From the NCBI RefSeq assembly GCF_002073895.1, contig NZ_CP012839.1, positions 540,137 through 566,667 of the forward strand: a DNA stretch of 26,531 nucleotides, in the 5' to 3' direction. This document shows, one piece after another, positions 8,853 to 16,973 of this stretch. The notes under the pieces are model-generated. The model saw only the letters and a list, made by a program, of their open reading frames with translations, was not told the DNA's origin and ran no database searches. Within the stretch, counting starts at the first letter, position 1, and the number at the start of each line of letters is the position of its first letter. The position numbers and the translations under genes were made by a program. The DNA is from Candidatus Riesia pediculischaeffi. GTDB lineage: Bacteria; Pseudomonadota; Gammaproteobacteria; Enterobacterales; Enterobacteriaceae.

Positions 8853-9311
8853 TTATATCCCAGAATGACCAAATCCTCTGTTATTCCTACTGGAAATTTT
8901 TGAAAAAGATTGCACAATCTCAAATTCTACTTTCACGATGGGAAAGAAAACAATTTGAGCGATCCTATATCCAGGTTGAATCAAGAAGTCATCCTTACCA
9001 TTGTTCAAAATGGGTATCATGATTTCTCCTTGATAATCTGAATCTATCAATCCGACAGAATTATTCAATATTATTCCAAATTTATGCGCTAATCCAGATC
9101 TTGGAAGAATGATAGCTGCCATTTCTTCATCTTCCATATGTATCGCAATCCCAGTTGGTAGTAACACCGAATCTTTCGGATGTAAGTTGATCGGATCATC
9201 TAAAATGACTCTGATATCTAATCCAGCAGATCCAGAAGTTGAATATTGAGGTATCGATATCGCTTTTCGCGCGTAATCTTTAAGTATTTTGATGTTTACT
9301 CTTTTCTTCAT
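8853..9311 (-). CDS. dut: Deoxyuridine 5'-triphosphate nucleotidohydrolase
   Basis: dUTPase hydrolyses dUTP to dUMP and diphosphate, keeping uracil out of DNA and feeding thymidylate synthesis. The 152 residues equal the E. coli length. Motif 1 (SAGLDIR), motif 2 (PRSGLAHK), motif 3 (GLIDSDYQGEI), motif 4 (PGYRIAQIVF) and the flexible C-terminal motif 5 (RGFGHSG) all appear in order; the enzyme acts as a trimer. The start chosen (MKKRVNIKIL) matches E. coli MMKKIDVKIL. It lies inside coaBC, overlapping it out of frame by 32 nt, so dut translation probably follows that of coaBC. Confidence 0.97.
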   Translation of the reverse strand: MKKRVNIKILKDYARKAISIPQYSTSGSAGLDIRVILDDPINLHPKDSVLLPTGIAIHMEDEEMAAIILPRSGLAHKFGIILNNSVGLIDSDYQGEIMIPILNNGKDDFLIQPGYRIAQIVFFPIVKVEFEIVQSFSKISSRNNRGFGHSGI

Positions 9312-10533
9312 AACGAGGTAAAATTTTGCTGAGAAGCTGATGGCTGATTTTAATCTTGTGATCATACGGTATGAACTCAAATTTATCCTTCGACCAAACT
9401 AGATGTAAAGAATTTCCTTCTGTATGAAATCCATGATTTTTTAAAGCAATATTATTCGCACAAATCAGATCTAAATTTTTATTTGTTTTCTTGATATAAG
9501 AGTTTGATATAAGATTTTCCATACGTGTCTCTGCTGAAAACCCGATGGTGTAAGGACGATCGCTGTTCATTCTTCCTATATTTTTGATAATATCAGGATT
9601 CTTTGTCAAGGTTAATTGAACATTTTTCAGATCGCTATCAATCTTTTCTTCTGAAAGGAACTGTTTCGGTCGGTAATCGGAAACAGCAGCACATCCTACA
9701 AAGATATCCTGTTTTTTGATGATCTTTTGTACTTCTTCGTTCATTTCAAGCGCGCTTATCACGTTGATCCGATGGACACAGGGAGGCGTATCTAGATGAA
9801 CAGGTCCTGAGATTAATGTGACTTCAGCCCCCCTCTCAGCGGATGCTTGAGCAATTGCGAATCCCATTTTTCCTGAACTATAATTACTTAAAAACTTCAT
9901 CACATCTATCTTTTCTTGAGTAGGACCTGCAGTGACCATTATTCGAATTCCCTTCATATCTTGATCATATTGAAATAATCTTGAAGTTAAATTAACGATT
10001 TGGATCGGTTCTATCATTCTTCCTAATCCAAATCCACCACAAATTTGTTCACCTTCACATGGTCCCCAGATTAACATACCTCTGCTTTTGAGAATACTAA
10101 TATTTTTTTGTGTAGTTTTAGATTGATACATCTGCTTGTTCATCGAAGGAGCGATCGCTATCTTTTTTTCAGATTCAGCAGCTAGACAGATGGCTGTTAG
10201 AAGATCGTTTGTCATACCGATGCTCATTCTTGCTAATAGATCAGCTGTAGCTGGAGCTAGCAGTATTAAATCTGCCCATCTTCCAAGATCTATATGTCTT
10301 ATAGAACAATCTTCTTGGTTATCAACGATCATTCCATTTCGATTTTCTAGAACAGGATATCCAGAAATTGCCTGTAAAACTAATGGTGTTACAAACAATC
10401 TGGCCAAATCTGTCATGACGACTTTCACTTCGGCACCCTCTTTTCGGAAGATACGAATCAGTTCTGGAATCTTATATGCCGCAATGCTACCGCTGACACC
10501 TATTAATATTTTTTTATTCTGCAAGTTATTCAT
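9280..10533 (-). CDS. coaBC: Bifunctional phosphopantothenoylcysteine decarboxylase / synthetase
   Basis: CoaBC joins cysteine to 4'-phosphopantothenate (CoaB, C-terminal half) and decarboxylates the product (CoaC, N-terminal flavoprotein half) on the way to coenzyme A. The CoaC half shows GVSGSIAAYK, HIDLGRWADL with the catalytic His, APSMNKQMY with the key Asn, and the ICGG Cys. The CoaB half shows TAGPTQEKID, SNYSSGKMG and VGCAAVSDYR. 417 residues against 406 in E. coli. The ATG at 10533 (MNNLQNKKILIGVSG) fits better than the TTG six codons upstream. It is the promoter-proximal gene of coaBC-dut. Confidence 0.96.
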   Translation of the reverse strand: MNNLQNKKILIGVSGSIAAYKIPELIRIFRKEGAEVKVVMTDLARLFVTPLVLQAISGYPVLENRNGMIVDNQEDCSIRHIDLGRWADLILLAPATADLLARMSIGMTNDLLTAICLAAESEKKIAIAPSMNKQMYQSKTTQKNISILKSRGMLIWGPCEGEQICGGFGLGRMIEPIQIVNLTSRLFQYDQDMKGIRIMVTAGPTQEKIDVMKFLSNYSSGKMGFAIAQASAERGAEVTLISGPVHLDTPPCVHRINVISALEMNEEVQKIIKKQDIFVGCAAVSDYRPKQFLSEEKIDSDLKNVQLTLTKNPDIIKNIGRMNSDRPYTIGFSAETRMENLISNSYIKKTNKNLDLICANNIALKNHGFHTEGNSLHLVWSKDKFEFIPYDHKIKISHQLLSKILPRYEEKSKHQNT

Positions 10534-10899
10534 AATATATCTGAGAAACAAAATAATTTTTAGAACGTTAAATAAGCTTCACCGAAGAATTCTCCATTGC
10601 ACATTCGTTTAAAATTACAAGATACAATGATCGTTAAAACTCGATGTTCATCATCGTAAAAATCACTCTAAACTGAACGTTAAATTTTCTGTAATATCGC
10701 AGAATTAATCTTTCTTTTTGTTTTCGGTATGATGGCAAGATATTTTTCGTTGAAAATATTTTCTCTAATAATACCTCATCATATGAGATAGTCCTTTCTT
10801 CATGAAATTTATCATCACATCCTTACGTAACGTTGGTATAAGGAACCTATGAAATGTTCATGTAATCGAAAAACTTTATCAATTCTATCAAACTTTAAT
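10534..10899. other. Gene-free stretch between yqjA and coaBC
   Basis: This 366-nt interval should contain the coaBC promoter. radC, rpmB and rpmG, which lie upstream of coaBC in E. coli, are not detectable. No RNA gene or strong hairpin is seen. It also marks a rearrangement joint, since yqjA is not next to coaBC in E. coli. Confidence 0.5.
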
Positions 10900-11559
10900 C
10901 TAGTTCATCTTTCTAAGGTATTTTCTTCTTAAGAAAGAAAACAAAAAAAATAGAAAGCCAGACAACAGTAAAGATAATGGAGTAAAAATAAGTATTTTTA
11001 CAATTTTATTCTCATAACGGTGAAAAACATTACTGATGCTCAAAAAATATCCAACGCTGATCAATACGAAAGTCCAAGTGATACCACTGATCCAGTTGAA
11101 GATTTGAAATTTTTTATGTGAAAAACCAAGAAATCCGGTTATCATCGGCAAGATAGTTCGAACAAATGCTAGAAAACGGCCAAGAAACAGTGCGAACAAT
11201 CCGTAATTTTCCAAAAGAAGATGAGCTTTCTTTTGATATTTTTTACAAAAAAACATAGCTCCGAATTTATCATTTTTACCAAACCATCTTCCTTGAAGAT
11301 ATCCTATCCAGGATCCTAGACTGGTTCCAGCAGTTAATACAACGATTGTTTTAAAAAAATCAATTTTATTTCGTGCTATTAACAACCCTGTAAGTATCAA
11401 CAAGCTATCTCCCGGTAAAAAAGATGCGAAAAGTAGCCCATTTTCACAAAATAAGATGAAAAACAACACGATATAAATTGTACACTCTGAAGAAGAGTTT
11501 ATTATATCACCAAAGTCTTGATACCAAATCGAAAGGAAGATATTTTTAATCAACTTCAT
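10900..11559 (-). CDS. yqjA: DedA-family inner-membrane protein YqjA
   Basis: DedA proteins are polytopic inner-membrane proteins tied to proton-motive-force homeostasis and lipid-carrier flipping. The 219 residues match YqjA (220). The DedA signature FLPGDSLL (about residues 47-54) with a preceding ENGLL, and GRFLAFVRTILPMITG (about 127-142) are intact, including the functionally important acidic and arginine residues. WYQDFGDIIN near the start resembles YqjA (WAQDFETLAN) rather than DedA itself, and position near rnpB and rsmI supports YqjA. At least four hydrophobic segments are visible. The C-terminus ends in a basic tail. Its paralogue YghB is the main alternative. Confidence 0.9.
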   Translation of the reverse strand: MKLIKNIFLSIWYQDFGDIINSSSECTIYIVLFFILFCENGLLFASFLPGDSLLILTGLLIARNKIDFFKTIVVLTAGTSLGSWIGYLQGRWFGKNDKFGAMFFCKKYQKKAHLLLENYGLFALFLGRFLAFVRTILPMITGFLGFSHKKFQIFNWISGITWTFVLISVGYFLSISNVFHRYENKIVKILIFTPLSLLLSGFLFFLFSFLRRKYLRKMN

Positions 11560-11786
11560 TTCATTTTCCAGTTCTTATGTTCTAGCATATTAAAGATTAC
11601 GGATGGAAAACAATAGCTTATCTTGATGATAAGTTTGCTTTAACTCTTATGAAACAAGCATAAATCCCCTTCAGAATCTTACCTGTATCGATATATTCTA
11701 TCATCGATGAATTTAAAAACTATCTTCTAAAAGTTAGGAGAACTTCGATCTGTTGAAAATTCACTCTCATTGAGTGAACTACATTT

Positions 11787-11810
11787 AAAAAACTGTTCCG
11801 TTTGTCGGAA
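11787..11810 (-). terminator. Rho-independent terminator of rnpB
   Basis: On the minus strand the sequence is TTCCG, loop ACAAA, CGGAA, then CAG and six Ts. The 5-bp stem lies directly after the mature 3' end of the RNase P RNA, where the precursor should end. Confidence 0.75.
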
Positions 11811-12148
11811 TCGGAGTCAACCTATAAGCCAGGTTCTGTCTAGGACAATCATTTATCTATCGATCGAGATCGATTTTTAGCGGCCTACCATGGTTATAAT
11901 TAGGGCATATCACCTATTTTGGCCTTGCTCCAGGTGGAGTTTACACTGCCATGAAATGTTACCATATCATGCGGTGCGCTATTACCGCACCTTTTCACCC
12001 TTACCAATAATGGCGGTTCTTTTCTGATGCACTTTTCGTAAGTTCACACTTCCCAGATCGACTGCCGTCTCTCTGGCACCTCGCCCAAAGGAGCCTGGAC
12101 TTTCCTCTGTTTTAAATTTCTATAACAGCGATTGTCTAGTTGACTCCT
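11809..12148 (-). ncRNA. rnpB: RNase P RNA (M1 RNA), compact form
   Basis: This is the catalytic RNA of RNase P, which cuts the 5' leader from tRNA precursors. The two strands of P1 pair perfectly (GGAGTCAAC 12147-12139 with GTTGACTCC 11821-11813). P2 pairs AGACAATC with GATTGTC. The conserved core appears in order: GAGGAAAGTCCAGGCTCC (P4 5' side), GGTAAGGGTGAAAAGGTGCG, GGTGCGGTAATAGCGCACCGC (a P12-like hairpin), GTAAACTCCACC, GGAGCAAGGCCAAAATAGG (P4 3' side) and ACAGAACCTGGCTTAT near the 3' end. It is about 340 nt against 377 in E. coli. The loss lies mainly in P3, reduced to one short hairpin (CTGTT/AACAG), and in the P15-P17 arm. Ends are estimated from P1 pairing. Confidence 0.96.
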
Positions 12149-12155
12149 TTTGAAT

Positions 12156-12161
12156 ATTATC
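12156..12161 (-). promoter_or_regulatory. Likely -10 element of the rnpB promoter
   Basis: On the minus strand GATAAT stands seven bases before the first base pair of P1, the right distance for transcription to start at the RNA 5' end. No good -35 box precedes it. It sits in the short gap between rsmI and rnpB. Confidence 0.5.
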
Positions 12162-12186
12162 GATACAGTTTAGTTCAGTCATCATT

Positions 12187-13056
12187 CTATAGATCGTTAA
12201 GTGTTTGACGGTTCTTGATGATAAAGTTGTATAAATAATTCTTATCTATATTGCATGCTTTTCCGACAATTTGAACGACACCCTTCAGTGACAAAAATTT
12301 TAAAAGGTGGACAAGCAACTTTTGAACATCCGAGTTGATTTTATTATCGGTTCGCTCTCTTTCAAACGACTTTTTTATCTTGTATCCTTCAACGATTAAC
12401 ACGATTTCTCCTTTTTGTTTTATTTCTCCTCTCTTTATCAATTCTATCAAATATCCTGCGGTACCTGTTTGAAACGATTCCCAAAGTTTCGTGACTTCTC
12501 TTGCTAAAACTACCTTTCTTGAATTTCCAAAAATGTTCAAAATGCATTCTAATGTGTTTAAGATTCTCCTTGGAGATTCATAAAATATTAAAGTTCTTGA
12601 TTCTCTGTCAAGCTGTTTCAGCTTTTTACTTTTGGATAGTTTCTTTCTTGGTAAGAAACCTTCATAACAAAATCTATCGGATGGCATTCCTGAAGCGGAT
12701 AAAGCGGTTATAGCAGAGCATGCTCCAGGTAATGGAATGACCCTGATCGATTGTTTGATACATTGAGAAACAAAATAATATCCAGGATCATTAATCAATG
12801 GAGTTCCGGAGCTTGACACAATAGCAACCTTTTTTCCTTTGGATATGATGGATACTAGTTTACCCGTTAAGAATAGTTCATTCTCCCTATTGAGGGTTAC
12901 TATTCTTTTTCTTATTTGATAATAGTTTAATATCGGTAATGTACGACGAATATTTTCGACTGCAATTAGATCCACTTCTTTTAGAACATTTATTGCTCTT
13001 AAAGTAATATCTTCCAGGTTACCAATTGGAGTGGGAACAATATATAAAGATGACAT
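12187..13056 (-). CDS. rsmI: 16S rRNA 2'-O-methyltransferase RsmI (diverged)
   Basis: RsmI methylates the ribose of C1402 in 16S rRNA with S-adenosylmethionine, acting with RsmH at the decoding centre. The 289 residues compare with 286 in E. coli. YIVPTPIGNLEDIT, SGTPLINDPGY, LPGACSAITALSASGMPSDRF (in two blocks), FYESPRRI and LVLAREVTKLWE-like sequence all align, giving the full tetrapyrrole-methylase fold. Two signature motifs differ: AEDTRHT of E. coli is VENIRRT here, and SDAGTP is SSSGTP. The DHNE block has become NREN. These changes at otherwise near-invariant sites suggest relaxed constraint or altered activity. The enterobacterial neighbour rnpB is retained downstream; lpoA, yraN and diaA are gone. 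Confidence 0.9.
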   Translation of the reverse strand: MSSLYIVPTPIGNLEDITLRAINVLKEVDLIAVENIRRTLPILNYYQIRKRIVTLNRENELFLTGKLVSIISKGKKVAIVSSSGTPLINDPGYYFVSQCIKQSIRVIPLPGACSAITALSASGMPSDRFCYEGFLPRKKLSKSKKLKQLDRESRTLIFYESPRRILNTLECILNIFGNSRKVVLAREVTKLWESFQTGTAGYLIELIKRGEIKQKGEIVLIVEGYKIKKSFERERTDNKINSDVQKLLVHLLKFLSLKGVVQIVGKACNIDKNYLYNFIIKNRQTLNDL

Positions 13057-13991
13057 CAGATTAAAATCGCTTATTGAATATGTTCTTTTTAAGGATTATG
13101 TTAGCGATCAAAAAAAGACATAAAATCTCGTAATATATACAGATTTTGAAGATCCTATCGATGTTTGATCTTATTCATGGATCATATCCTTAAGGTAAAA
13201 TTTTTTTCAAAAAGATTACTATTTGAGAATTAAGAACCTTATTTTCCAATAAATGTTAAATGAATTTTCAGCACATCTTTAACAATTCTATCACATTAAA
13301 ACGTTTTTAACGAATATTTAACATCAAAACGGTCTATCATCGACTCTGTATACGATGTTGAAAAATTTCAATTTTTTGAACCTTCTATGTTAACTAAAAT
13401 TTATAGAAGTTATACGGTGAAGAGTAAAAAACATAATCTAAGAAATACGGTTATAGAAATTTCTTAAGATCATCTAACTTTTAGAGTGATGTAAGAATAT
13501 TCTTAAATAATAGATGAAATTAGAGCTATATGAAAATTTATAAATCGATCAAAAAGTTAGGATCATCGGTATCTTATCGCTACGCATGATAAGGTACTTC
13601 CTATGGTAACAATGTTAAAACTCCGAACGTGCAAATCTGAGCAATTTGTTTGAAACCATGAAACTATATAGCTATCCCTTTTTAACGAAACAGAACCTTT
13701 TATCTGTGTCAAATATAAAACGGGGAAAACTAATTGACAACGATAAAACTTCTTTTTGAAATATCTCAAAATCATTTTATTAAAAACGAATGAATCGAAA
13801 GTTATAAAAGGCATACAACGTATTACGAAGATGTCCTAATCGTGCTGATTCACACGATATGACGTATAAGATCATTTTAATAAAACGTTACCATTATTTA
13901 AAACATACGCGATCTATTCAAGAATTGTTCATATAGAAGTTTTGAAAAACCTTAGAAAGGTGCAAATAAAAATCATAAACCGACTTGATTA
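13057..13991. other. Gene-free 0.9-kb stretch between rpsI and rsmI
   Basis: In E. coli sspA and sspB follow rpsI, and the lpoA cluster lies by rsmI. Here nothing recognisable remains. One minus-strand frame of 83 codons (13563-13814) has a cysteine- and aromatic-rich translation, no ribosome site and no similarity I know. A small hairpin TCGTG/CACGA occurs near 13839-13856 without a T tract. No tRNA, tmRNA or 4.5S RNA signature is seen. The stretch is best read as decayed gene remains. Confidence 0.55.
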
Positions 13992-14390
13992 CTATCTCTT
14001 AGAATATTGTGGTTTTTTTCGAGACTTTCGGAAACCAACCTTCTTTCTTTCCACTTCCCTGGAATCCCTAGTGATAAAACCAAGTTTTTTTAACTTTGCA
14101 GAAAAACTTTCCCTATATTTCAACAATGCTCTGGATATCCCATGTCTTATCGCACGAGATTGACCAGATCCTCCTCCTCCTTTCACGGTAATATACAAAT
14201 CCATTTTTTCTGAAATATCTAAAGCTCTTAATGGTTGCTGAACACAATCTCTCTCTGATTCTTTGTTGAAATAAATCAAAACGCTCTTCTTGTTAATCAA
14301 AATCTTCCCTTTTCCATTCTTAATGAACACTCTAGCGGAAGATGACTTCCTTCTTCCTGTTCCATAATAAATATAATTTTTTTGATTCAT
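13992..14390 (-). CDS. rpsI: 30S ribosomal protein S9
   Basis: S9 binds the 16S 3' major domain (head), and its C-terminal tail reaches the P-site tRNA anticodon. The 132 residues match the family (130 in E. coli). [14 protein letters not shown], the [10 protein letters not shown] block with [19 protein letters not shown] and the terminal Arg/Lys tail ending in SKR are intact. It follows rplM with 6 nt between the genes, so they form the universal rplM-rpsI operon. Confidence 0.98.
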   Translation of the reverse strand: MNQKNYIYYGTGRRKSSSARVFIKNGKGKILINKKSVLIYFNKESERDCVQQPLRALDISEKMDLYITVKGGGGSGQSRAIRHGISRALLKYRESFSAKLKKLGFITRDSREVERKKVGFRKSRKKPQYSKR

Positions 14391-14396
14391 GTAGGT

Positions 14397-14819
14397 CTAA
14401 ATAATTATTTTTGGCTTATTAACATGATGTCTATGTACTGCTTCTGAATATATCTTCATTCTTAAGTACATTCTTTTTCCTAACTTATTTTTCGGCAACA
14501 TTCCTTTAACCGCATATCTTATTACTCTATCGGGATATCGTTCTATCAAGTTTTTGAAACTAATCTTTTTTAGTCCTCCTACATATCCTGTATGACGATA
14601 GTACTCCTTCAGGTTCCTCTTGTTTCCAGTTACTAAAATTTTCTTAGAGTTAGTTACGATAACATAATCTCCAATGTCAACATAAGGTGCATATTCCGAC
14701 TTATGTTTTCCCATTAAGTAGTAAGCTATACGACTAGCAATTCTTCCTAAAATTTTTCCGCTAACATCAAAAATATACCAGTTTCTTTTTATCATTTTGA
14801 TAATAATCTCTGCATTCAT
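14397..14819 (-). CDS. rplM: 50S ribosomal protein L13
   Basis: L13 is an early-assembling large-subunit protein. The 140 residues compare with 142 in E. coli. NWYIFDVSGKILGR, GKHKSEYAPYVD, GDYVIVTNS, YYRHTGYVGGLK and VKGMLPKNKLG are conserved. The ATG chosen puts IKRNWY at the E. coli distance; a GTG two codons upstream is the alternative. The C-terminal quarter (after KIYSEA) is shorter and diverged. It is the first gene of the operon with rpsI. The long spacer upstream must hold the promoter. Confidence 0.97.
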   Translation of the reverse strand: MNAEIIIKMIKRNWYIFDVSGKILGRIASRIAYYLMGKHKSEYAPYVDIGDYVIVTNSKKILVTGNKRNLKEYYRHTGYVGGLKKISFKNLIERYPDRVIRYAVKGMLPKNKLGKRMYLRMKIYSEAVHRHHVNKPKIII

Positions 14820-15434
14820 TGTCACTTCAAACGAAAGACTTTAGCGTACCTGTAAATCACATGGTACAAACATCCTCAAAGTCTTATAAAGAGGGTCATC
14901 TTTCTGAACGATCCATCCTAACGATTAAAAAATGATCAGATTATCTAATTTATACTAAATCTATCGATATGACTCCAGATTTCTTTTATTGTACCATATA
15001 TTACATATTGATAACCTATATTATCAAAAATAGTTAGGATAAAATCGAATATTTTTAAAACTTTTATATCTGAGAACTATAATGAAATTCATAAGAAGTC
15101 TTTATCTGATATGTGGTGTTTTTGATATAAAGAGTGTATGTTTATAATATACGAATAAAATGCAGGTCGATGTTTTTTTGCAAAAAAATTTCATTTCTAA
15201 AAGAAAATAATAAGCAAGAAAACGATTTCATAGGAATTATCTGAAAAGCTCTTATCATGATGATCTTTAAAGTTTTTAGGAATGTTTAAATCTATATGAT
15301 ATATCATGTTCCCATAGGAAGAAATCGGTTACAAAAATGAGTACAAGTAAACTTTCGGTTTAATCTAAGGATAGATATGGAATGAATGTTGCTTTTAAAT
15401 TTTCACTGTTAAACATAATTCTAGATTAAAAAAT
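14820..15434. other. Gene-free divergent spacer between rplM and degQ
   Basis: In E. coli zapE and zapG stand here; both are lost. The 615 nt are strongly AT-rich and contain only short frames. Promoters for rplM (leftward) and degQ (rightward) must lie here, but many TATAAT-like strings prevent a confident choice. Confidence 0.5.
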
Positions 15435-16904
15435 ATGAAATTTTTTCGTAATTTGGTTTGCCTTAAAAGAGTATTCTATGATCAAGAAAACTTCTACGTG
15501 AAGAAAATCAAGAAAAATATTACTCAGATTATCGTAATCATATCAATAGTTTCATTTTTTTCTGAATTGAAAGCAATTGATGACACATATATCAGATCGA
15601 ATCAACAACAGATTGTACCTAGTTTAGCTCCGATGTTAGAAAAAGTTCTTCCTGCTGTCGTTAGTATTAGAGTTTCTGGTACGAAAATTCATAACCAGCA
15701 AATTCCAGAAGAATTTAAATTTTTCTTTGGACCGAATTTTCCTTCTCAACAACAAAGCATACGTCCTTTCGAAGGGATTGGATCTGGCGTAATAATCGAT
15801 CTAAAGAAAGGATACGTTATAACCAACAATCATGTGGTAGATAATGCTAAAGATATACAGATCCAACTAAATGAAGGTGTAGAGATAGGTGCTAAACTAG
15901 TTGGAAAAGATACTTTAGCTGATATTGCGTTGTTACAAATCAAGAATTTGACACTAAAAACGATCAAAGACCTTCATCTAAGAGCTATCGAGATTGCAGA
16001 TTCTGACAAAATTAAGGTAGGAGATTTTGTAGTAGCAGTAGGAAATCCATTTGGAATAGGTCAAACTGCAACATCAGGGATCATCTCTGCACTGGGAAGA
16101 AGTGGATTAAATATAGAAGGTATAGAAAATTTTATCCAAACAGATGCTTCGATCAACAAAGGAAACTCAGGAGGAGCTTTAGTAAACTTGAACGGTGAAC
16201 TGATTGGAATTAATACAGCGATTCTAGCTCCCGGAGGAGGAAACATCGGGATAGGATTTGCGATCCCTTCGAATATGGTAAGATCGTTAAGCAATCAAAT
16301 CATCAAGAATGGTGAAGTAAGAAGGGGATTTTTAGGGATCAAAGGAACGGAACTTACTTCTGATATTGCAAGAGCTTTGAATATCGATATTCAGAGAGGT
16401 GCTTTTGTAAGTGAGGTAATTCCCAGATCTTCTGCTTACAAAGCTGGTATTCAACCGGGAGATATCATCGTTAGTATGGATGAAAAAAGAATCAATAGTT
16501 TCGCTGAACTACGTGCTAAAGTTGGCGTTGCAGAAGTCGGAAAACTGATAAAAATAGGTATCCTTCGAAAAAGAAAGCTAATAAACGTTACTGTTATATT
16601 AGAGCTTGATGAATCATATTATCGAGATCTCAAAAAGATTACAGTTTCCATTTTAGGGGCAACATTTAGCAATGGTACAGAGAAGCACTTGAAAGGGGTT
16701 AGGGTAGAGAACGTATCATCGAATTCTACTGCACAATCCATCGGACTTAAAAAATATGATTTCATCATCACCCTCAACGAAAATAGGGTTGAAAATATTG
16801 TTCAGTTTCAAAAAATCATAGATAAAAATCCAAAAGCACTCGCTTTCAATATTCTCAGAGAAGGAAGGAACATATATCTTCTTTTTCGTAAAAGTGGATA
16901 CTGA
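15435..16904 (+). CDS. degQ: Periplasmic serine endoprotease DegQ
   Basis: DegQ is an HtrA-family protease and chaperone that handles misfolded periplasmic proteins. From about residue 60 the order is an S1 protease domain, then two PDZ domains (about 285-380 and 395-485). The catalytic triad is His133 (TNNHVV), Asp163 (ADIALLQ) and Ser245 (GNSGGAL). The regulatory LA loop is short (GTKIHNQQIPEEF) as in DegQ, not long as in DegP, and PSLAPMLEKVLPAVVS matches DegQ. Position beside rplM-rpsI agrees. Residues 29-47 form a hydrophobic signal segment after a basic stretch, so export is likely. The N-terminus is long (489 residues against 455); a GTG at 15498 (MKKIKKN-) would give a more usual signal peptide. 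About 11 extra residues precede IEIADSDK. Confidence 0.95.
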   Translation: MKFFRNLVCLKRVFYDQENFYVKKIKKNITQIIVIISIVSFFSELKAIDDTYIRSNQQQIVPSLAPMLEKVLPAVVSIRVSGTKIHNQQIPEEFKFFFGPNFPSQQQSIRPFEGIGSGVIIDLKKGYVITNNHVVDNAKDIQIQLNEGVEIGAKLVGKDTLADIALLQIKNLTLKTIKDLHLRAIEIADSDKIKVGDFVVAVGNPFGIGQTATSGIISALGRSGLNIEGIENFIQTDASINKGNSGGALVNLNGELIGINTAILAPGGGNIGIGFAIPSNMVRSLSNQIIKNGEVRRGFLGIKGTELTSDIARALNIDIQRGAFVSEVIPRSSAYKAGIQPGDIIVSMDEKRINSFAELRAKVGVAEVGKLIKIGILRKRKLINVTVILELDESYYRDLKKITVSILGATFSNGTEKHLKGVRVENVSSNSTAQSIGLKKYDFIITLNENRVENIVQFQKIIDKNPKALAFNILREGRNIYLLFRKSGY

Positions 16905-16973
16905 TAAATAATCTTCAATTTCGTAAAATGGTTTGTGAAATATAATATCTTACAGAAATCATCCAATTTACTT

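Noticed and set aside
10136..10612. 158-codon plus-strand frame opposite coaBC
   Set aside because: It lies antisense to a well-conserved gene, has no family similarity, and is open only because of the codon use of coaBC. The same applies to plus-strand frames opposite murA (17053-17334, 17482-17856, 18013-18219) and opposite rpsI (13942-14163).
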